A stretch of DNA of 64,000 nt from Diogma glabrata. Taxonomy: Eukaryota; Arthropoda; Insecta; Diptera; Cylindrotomidae. The notes beneath the pieces were generated by a model, which saw only the letters and a program-made list of their open reading frames with translations, did no database searches and was not told where the DNA came from. Numbering within the stretch: position 1 is the first letter of the stretch; each line of letters begins with the position of its first letter. The stretch covers positions 97,748,915-97,812,914 of the forward strand of contig OY856188.1 of assembly GCA_963693315.1 (NCBI GenBank), read 5' to 3'. A program made the position numbers and the translations under genes. Positions 56,635 to 64,000 of this stretch are shown piece after piece.

Positions 56635-57339
56635 GTCATATTTTGAAACGTCTACCTAGTGTGAGAAAAAGAGTTTTGTTTGTTTGTTTGCTGGGAAACT
56701 TTTGTATTGAAGTTTCAGAAACAAAGCTAAATTATTTTTGTTCTAATTATTGTATTAAAACTTAATGATTTTATTTTAACATTTGACAAGACTGCGTTCC
56801 AATTGATGATAAATTGTACTAAACGTGCTAAATCAATTTAGCAATATCAATAGCTAAATCAATTTAACTCAATATTTTGTTTCTAAATAATTTGGAAGAA
56901 ACTCATTCGTTAAACAATATTTGACAACTTGATTATATTAATTTGAATTAAAATTCGATAATTTTGTGGAATAAAATTTAGATTTAGCAGTTTAGTACAA
57001 TTTAGCAGCTAATTGGAACCCAGTCTAAATTGACAATATGCGAACAATATAAAAACAAAGTTTCATATTTATATTGTGTTTGGGTAGACACTGTCTAGTG
57101 TGTCTATAGCGACGCTTCGCCACTGATCAAGTGTGTCAAAAGAAAGATTTTTTTTATTTTTTTATCCAATTTTTTGGAAAAAAATAAAATTAATTATTTG
57201 CTTGACATGAAATTTTATTATTGTCATTGAGAATTATGGCATTATAAGTTTGTCATAAAATGTTGTCAAGTGTGTCAAAAAAATGATACCATTTATCTCT
57301 TTAGATAATTCTTTGGAAAAAAAATTTAGCTGTTAGTTT

Positions 57340-57990
57340 ACGTTGGAATTTGTTATAGTTTTTTTTAAATATTTTTGGAATTTTGGAGAAGTTTCAATTT
57401 TTGATTTTGTAAGAATTTTTGGAATATTTTTACGATTTTGAAAAATTGTAAATTTTTGATTTTATTATAATTTTTATAATTTTGGAAAAAGTTTCAATTT
57501 TTAATATTGTTTTAATTTTTGCAATTTTTAGAATTTTGAAAAAAGTTTGAATTTTTAAGAATTTTTGGAATATTATTAGAATTTAGAAAAGGTTAAAATA
57601 TTTCATTTTATTCTAATTTTTGGAATATTTTTTAAATTTTGAAAAGAAAAATTTTGAATTTTACACATATTTCTAGAATTTTGAAAAAAGTTTCAATTTT
57701 TGACTTTGTAAGATTTTTTGGAATATTTTCATAATTCTGAAAAATTTTAAAATTTTTGATTTTATTACAATTTTTATAGTTTTGGAAAAAGTTACAATTT
57801 TTGATTTTGTTATAATTTATGCAATATTTTTAGAATTTTTGAAAAAAGTTTTAATCCTTGATTTTGTAATAATTTTTGAAATAGTTTTGGAATTTTGTTT
57901 GAAAAAAGTTTGAATTTTTTATTTAATTAAATTTTTACAATATTTTTGGAATTTTGAAAGAAATATGAATTTGTAGTTTTGAAATATTTT
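57340..57990 (-). repeat. A/T-rich tandem array, reverse
   Basis: AATATTTTTGGAATTTTG and AATTTTTGATTTTGTTATAA recur at roughly 60 bases; this is the same monomer as 53270-53750 in the opposite orientation, here outside the hAT elements. Confidence 0.75.
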
Positions 57991-58435
57991 CTCGAAACGC
58001 TAAATGGAGAGGTTTGCTGATTGTATAATCTTTTCACTAAATTATGTTAATTTATGATCTGTTATAGTTTTCCGACAACGTGTTGATGTTTCGTGTTAGT
58101 TTTTAATACATATACAGAGATAAAAAATACATGTACTTTAACAAAAAGTTATGTTTGATATCTATCGCTGCCCAAAACTTAAAACCATGACCTCATAAAA
58201 GTTTTTGTCGAAAATTATATCAAAATCCTTAACCTAGGCTGAAGTCTTGATATCCCAGAGCTGTGAGATTTCAACCCCTTCATATTTTTAGTTCTAAATT
58301 CATAACTTTTAAGATACAAATTTTTTCTTTTGTAACATGAAATTATTGTTCTTTTCATGATATACTAAATACCTAGTATTAGACATTTTCCTTGGTCAGA
58401 GGCCACATGTTGGATTCGTTTTTAATTTATATAAT
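57991..58435. other. Spacer, nothing recognised
   Basis: No coding or repeat borders found between the A/T array and the Gypsy relic. Confidence 0.45.
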
Positions 58436-58439
58436 CCCG

Positions 58440-59240
58440 GTATAAAACCGATTACCGTTTTATAGTAGTACAGAGAACAGACTAGGTGGAGGTCGAAGTA
58501 GACAGACTGTGGAGGATGGGAAAAGTTGTCATCTAACTAAGTTCTTATTTGCTAAGGTTGAATTGTCTTGAGCTTGTGTCTTTAGACCATTGAATGACGC
58601 GATTGTCATGCTTTTTAAACTCTTTAATAAAATCATTAAGAATGGCTTGATAGCCACAGCATGAGGTATGAATCTATGACAGTTTTTTACAATTGTTTTT
58701 AGACGTTCGTTACGAATAATAGCAAAGAAATACTCAAGAGTAAGCTTGATTCCAGTTGAATGAATCAGATGTCCTACAAAATCAACATGGGTTTTAGCAA
58801 ATTTGCATTTATCAACACTGATAATGAGACCAGCATCAGAATGACGCTCAAAACAATATTAAAATGTTTCAGATGTTACACAAAGAATTCAGAATCAAAC
58901 AGGAGATAATCAGTAGAAAGCAGAAATTAAAGTATTTTAGAAGCATATGCACAAACGTTGAAAAAATTGCGTAGCGTTTTGAAAACCGAAAGTCGTTCGA
59001 ACAAATTCGAAGAGTCCAAATGATTAAAAACCGTAATTTTTCCAATATCGAACTTGTCAATAGGAATTTGATGATATGCACAAACGAGATTATTTGTAGA
59101 CAAAAATTTGTATGCCTTAAGTGAGACGTGATGTTATTAAAAGCGCAGTAGTCCGGTTTGTAATAGCATTTACTTTTTTTTTAGCGAGATAGAGAGGTGG
59201 ACCAAGGACTATTAGACAGTCGTCAAATACCTTGAGACAA
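58440..59240 (-). pseudogene. Degenerate Gypsy reverse-transcriptase fragment
   Basis: On the minus strand, pieces in order: LGPPLYLAKKK and VNAIT near 59230-59150 (family S-W-SPLHMVPKK and LNA-T); CAYHQIPIDKFDIGKITVFN near 59090; a degraded middle; DAGLIISVDKCKFAKTHVDF near 58830 with VGHLIHSTGIK; CHRFIPHAVAIK near 58690. These are Gypsy RT blocks from the fingers to the connection region. The YxDD box is not readable. Many stops; long dead. It is not a copy of either complete Gypsy element here at any obvious level. Confidence 0.7.
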
Positions 59241-60800
<1,560 letters not shown>

Positions 60801-61034
60801 ACTCTCACGGTCGCATTTGTTGAGGTAGATCAAAAAAATTTTCTGTACATGTGTGTTCTATATTTTTGGAATTAATATCTAGTGTGCATCGCATCGGACG
60901 TGTTTGTTTTTTCCGTTCACAATTTTCAATTTTTGTATTTGATATTAAAATAAATTTATATTTAATATTTTTTCTAATTATCCAATTTTAAACGTATATT
61001 ATATGTTGGTTTTAATCATAAATGATTAATTAAA

Positions 61035-61979
61035 ATGTTATGCATACATTGTTCATCTAACATTACAAGAAAAAAATCTGGATTAAGCTGTTGCGTATGC
61101 GAAAATAGTTTTCATTCTAAATGTTTGAGCTTAACTAAAGATCAATTTGATCTTATAACTTCTGGTGCAATTAATGGTTGGATTTGCAGCACATGCATTC
61201 CATTAAAATCAAGAAAATCAATTGCAGTTCCTGTTCCAACTGTGGTTTCTGATGAATCTCAGAATGAAGCACATGATATAAAAACTGTGCTTACTAAAGT
61301 TAAAATGGATTTAGATGCAATAACTATTTCCAACAAATTATTTCAAGAAACTGTTGATTCATTCTCCAACCTAATTGACGGCTTCAATATTAAACTGGAG
61401 AATTTGGAGAAGAGAATGAAAATTCTTGAGCATACTGTGAGTGTTAATAAGAGTATTAATACTAAAGTAATATCGCTGGATGATAATGAACGCAGCTTTG
61501 ACCTTGTTGTTCATGGCATTCCTTTTAAAGCTGATGAAGATTTATCTTATATTAAACAAAAACTTCTAGCTTACTATGAAGTTTCTTCAACTTCTAATAA
61601 TATTAAAAGTATTTCAAGGTCTCTTAAAAGGAATTTGACAACTATTCCTGTAATTATATTGAAATGTGACGATATTTCGACAAAACAAAAAATTTTGGAT
61701 GGCTTCAAAGCTAAAAAACTTTCAATGAAAAGAAATAGTATTATAAGTGATATTGGCTATGATTTATCAATTGATAATGGTCGTAACACCTTCTACATTA
61801 CTGAATATCTTAACCCTTACAAGCAACAACTACTTTTAAAAGCCAGAGAGTTATTAACTGATAAACTAGCTAAATATGTATGGGTTCAAAATGGCGATAT
61901 CCTGGTAAGAAAGTTCGATAATGATAAAATCACTAAAGTTACATCTGCTGAAATAATTCAAATTTTACGAGATAATTAA
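61035..61979 (+). CDS. LINE ORF1 protein (PHD-like finger, FP-type C-terminal domain)
   Basis: 314 codons from ATG at 61035. Residues 3-54 hold paired cysteines and a histidine (CIHC...CCVCENSFHSKC...CSTC), a PHD-like zinc finger typical of ORF1 in Jockey/CR1-group LINEs. A short helical segment follows (about 85-145). The C-terminal half contains FDLVVHGIPF and LNPYKQQLLLKARELL followed by YVWVQNGDILVRK, resembling the baculovirus FP-type domain shared by many LINE ORF1s. These proteins bind the LINE RNA and form the ribonucleoprotein. It ends 76 bases before the ORF2 ATG. Intact. Confidence 0.85.
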   Translation: MLCIHCSSNITRKKSGLSCCVCENSFHSKCLSLTKDQFDLITSGAINGWICSTCIPLKSRKSIAVPVPTVVSDESQNEAHDIKTVLTKVKMDLDAITISNKLFQETVDSFSNLIDGFNIKLENLEKRMKILEHTVSVNKSINTKVISLDDNERSFDLVVHGIPFKADEDLSYIKQKLLAYYEVSSTSNNIKSISRSLKRNLTTIPVIILKCDDISTKQKILDGFKAKKLSMKRNSIISDIGYDLSIDNGRNTFYITEYLNPYKQQLLLKARELLTDKLAKYVWVQNGDILVRKFDNDKITKVTSAEIIQILRDN

Positions 61980-62055
61980 TTAATTTCCTTTTTTTTAATA
62001 TTATTTAGTTTAGTTGTTTTATTTCATTTTATTCATTTTATACATAGTTTTTATA

Positions 62056-64000
62056 ATGTTATTATCAATTTACTACCAAAATGTTAATGGTCTTAGAAGC
62101 AAAACAAATGATTTTTTTAAAAACTTACTTGCGTCTAATTATGATATAATATGTCTTACTGAAACATACCTAAATGATAACATTTCTGATAATGAATTAT
62201 TTTCTAATCAATACACTGTTTATAGAAGGGATAGAGATCTTAATCTTTTTCCTAATAAAAAAGATGGTGGGGGTTGTTTGATAGCAATTAATTCCAAATT
62301 TCAAAGCTTTCGTTTACCATTATGGGAAGTTTATTTGGAGGAGATATGGGTTTGTCTTAAGTTTAAAAACAAAAAATTATATTTGAACGTACCTTATATT
62401 TATCCTAATGCAACTATCTTGGATTATGATGGTTATTTTGAAAATATCAACAATATTATAAATACACACAAAATTGATTCTAACTTTCTTATTGTTGGTG
62501 ACTTCAATATACCTAATATTAAGTGGTCATTTGTTGCTGATATCTTGGAACCAAGCCTTTTAAGTGTCACTAGACCAGCTCAAGCACTTATCGAAACATT
62601 GAGTTTCACTGATATTACCCAATTCAATCATTTAACTAACAAATCTAATCGGATTTTAGACCTGGTTTTATCCAATTTGCATGTAAGCAATGTTACGGTA
62701 AGCAATCCTACGGATGTGTTATCAAAAATTGATCAACATCATCCACCGATTGAAATTTCAATAAATCTTAAAAAATTTGATCTCCTAAAAGCCGATGAAT
62801 CTGTACGCTTTAATTTTTACAAAGGAAATTATGATGAAATTAACGTAGCTCTATCTGAAATTAATTGGTGTCATATGTTTGGAAATAAAGATGTTGATCA
62901 GTCAGTTGATGCTTTTTATGATGTTCTTTATCAGTTAATCAATCAATTTGTCCCTAAATTCAAAATTAAATCTAGTAAATATCCCATCTGGTATTCAAAA
63001 AGTTTGTTAAAAATGATTGAATTTAAAAATCTAATTCATAGAAAGTTTAAAAAAACTGGTGATCTTGATTATTACAATATGTTTTCTTCTTTGCGGAGCT
63101 CTGTTAAAAGGGAAATTAATGTATGTTATACAAATTATTTAAGTGATATTGAAAGTTCCATTTCGTCAGATCCTAAAAAGTTTTGGTCTTTTACAAAAAA
63201 ATTAAAAAAAACTAATGCTATCCCAGCATCAATGCGTTTTAAAAACAATATAGAAAGTTCAACCAAAGGAATTTGTGATCTTTTTGCGACTTATTTTCAA
63301 TCTGTGTACACCAGTACCCATCTTAATTCCACACCAACATTTGCAATAAGTGATATCTCTTTGGAAGATTCTTTATTTTCTGTAACGGAAGAAGAAGTAC
63401 TAGCGGTATTAAATAAACTTGATCTAAATAAAGGTTTTGGAGCTGATCTAATTCCTCCTATTTTCTTAAAAAACACTTCTGCATTGATCTGTCAGCCATT
63501 AACCATTCTATTTAATAAGTCTTTTGAAAATAATGTTTTTCCTATTAGATGGAAAATAGCTAAAATCATTCCAATTTTGAAAACTGGTGACAGTACTGAT
63601 GTAGAAAATTATAGACCAATTGCAACATTGAATTGTTTCAGCAAAATTTTCGAAAGAATTGTTCACAACAAACTGTTTGACTTTACTAATATTAATATTA
63701 TTAAAAACCAACACGGGTTTTTTAAGAGTAGGTCAACTCTTACTAATATGCTTAACTATACGGAATATATTTATGAATCGCTTGACTCTGGCGCTGGTGT
63801 TGATGTCATATATATGGATTTTTCAAAGGCCTTTGATAAAGTTAACCATAATATTCTCCTTCAAAAATTACGTAATTTCGGTCTGAATCTAAAATTTATC
63901 AGGTGGGTTGAATCTTATCTAAAACAAAGATCTCAATTTGTATGCATTAATGACTATGAATCATTTTCTTTCTGTCCTCATTCGGGTGTACCACAAGGTT
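62056..64000 (+). CDS. LINE ORF2 (endonuclease and reverse transcriptase), 3' end outside window
   Basis: 648 codons from ATG at 62056 remain open to the last base. Apurinic-like endonuclease: QNVNGLRS at 8-15, LTET with E36, VGDFNIPNIKW with D149 and N151, LDLVLSN with D202, and a last motif DQHHPP at 226-231 where most relatives have SDHHP. Reverse transcriptase: ENYRPIATLNCFSKIFERIV near 517, NQHGFFKSRST near 552, MDFSKAFDKVNH with D588, and SGVPQG at the very end. The YxDD box should follow just past the window. The enzyme nicks target DNA and copies the LINE RNA there. Looks recent apart from the changed endonuclease motif. Confidence 0.9.
   Translation, partial: MLLSIYYQNVNGLRSKTNDFFKNLLASNYDIICLTETYLNDNISDNELFSNQYTVYRRDRDLNLFPNKKDGGGCLIAINSKFQSFRLPLWEVYLEEIWVCLKFKNKKLYLNVPYIYPNATILDYDGYFENINNIINTHKIDSNFLIVGDFNIPNIKWSFVADILEPSLLSVTRPAQALIETLSFTDITQFNHLTNKSNRILDLVLSNLHVSNVTVSNPTDVLSKIDQHHPPIEISINLKKFDLLKADESVRFNFYKGNYDEINVALSEINWCHMFGNKDVDQSVDAFYDVLYQLINQFVPKFKIKSSKYPIWYSKSLLKMIEFKNLIHRKFKKTGDLDYYNMFSSLRSSVKREINVCYTNYLSDIESSISSDPKKFWSFTKKLKKTNAIPASMRFKNNIESSTKGICDLFATYFQSVYTSTHLNSTPTFAISDISLEDSLFSVTEEEVLAVLNKLDLNKGFGADLIPPIFLKNTSALICQPLTILFNKSFENNVFPIRWKIAKIIPILKTGDSTDVENYRPIATLNCFSKIFERIVHNKLFDFTNINIIKNQHGFFKSRSTLTNMLNYTEYIYESLDSGAGVDVIYMDFSKAFDKVNHNILLQKLRNFGLNLKFIRWVESYLKQRSQFVCINDYESFSFCPHSGVPQG

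Larger units (their letters stand above)
51635..57125. mobile_element. hAT-like element, 5.5 kb, host of a nested hAT
   Basis: Left end CAGTGGCGAAGCG (51635) and right end CGCTTCGCCACTG (to 57125) are perfect 13-bp inverted repeats. Outside are GTCAAGTG (51627-51634) and ATCAAGTG (57126-57133), a 7-of-8 match for an 8-bp duplication. No transposase is recognisable. It contains a LINE tail, an AT-rich repeat array and a second hAT. Confidence 0.72.
60840..64000 (+). mobile_element. LINE (Jockey/CR1 group), two ORFs, cut by window end
   Basis: Two open frames in the arrangement of Jockey/CR1-group LINEs: ORF1 with a zinc/PHD-like finger and FP-like domain, then ORF2 with endonuclease and reverse transcriptase. 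No disabling stop is seen in 2.9 kb of coding. The 5' border is unclear; a GGACGTG at 60896-60902 fits the downstream promoter element used by internal promoters of insect LINEs, but I see no matching initiator. The 3' half of ORF2 and the tail lie outside. Confidence 0.85.

Overview
The window is nuclear DNA from an insect or other arthropod. It is AT-rich, has an assembly gap of 200 Ns, contains one spliced host-like exon, and is otherwise packed with eukaryotic transposable elements: Bel-Pao, two Ty3/Gypsy types, several hAT elements, LINE, Penelope-like, TA-flanked and palindromic elements. I see no bacterial genes, operons or CRISPR, and the sequence does not name the species.

Layout. 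1-2400: decayed Bel-Pao element on the minus strand, cut by the window edge. 5212-5976: element with 113-bp inverted ends that start with the heptamer CACAGTG. 6075-7290 and 23025-24930: two loci of one nested tandem-repeat family. 7965-8540: 5'-truncated LINE, whose 3' tail recurs at 48750 and 52133. 9897-16094: complete CsRn1-like Gypsy element (590-bp LTRs, GTAC target duplication, tRNA-Trp primer site, A-AAA-AAC frameshift site). 17477-18916: hAT-like element carrying LINE debris. 19985-20252: hAT end relic with a perfect palindrome. 21363-22545: exon of a cysteine-rich coiled-coil protein, broken by a frameshift and the gap. 25564-26472: broken unknown coding sequence. 26560-31838: hAT element with an exact 8-bp target duplication, a decayed transposase, a nested 452-bp TIR element, a Penelope-like fragment and twelve 77-bp repeats. 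32154-43375: second Gypsy element with equal 1121-bp LTRs, intact gag and pol, and an unusually long leader (3.7 kb) holding an extra ORF and a long hairpin. 43672-44285: 307-bp tandem duplication. 44330-48655: older repeat split by palindromes and a 3.2-kb TA-flanked element. 51635-57125: hAT element with a second hAT (53940-56634) nested inside, whose core is four copies of one repeat in head-to-head pairs. 58440-59240: Gypsy reverse-transcriptase relic. 60368-60797: (TA)n tract. 60840-64000: apparently intact LINE (ORF1 plus ORF2 open to the window end).

How it fits together. Almost every recognisable gene works for mobile DNA. The two Gypsy elements and the last LINE look young: long open frames and LTR pairs of equal length with no difference noticed by eye. 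The Bel-Pao, hAT transposase, first LINE and 58-kb Gypsy pieces are old and full of stops. The best leads for something undescribed are the accessory ORF and hairpin in the leader of the second Gypsy element, the alternating 77-bp satellite-like array inside a hAT, and the group of palindromes with similar outer bases at 44.7-46.8 kb. No function beyond transposon biology is proven by sequence alone.
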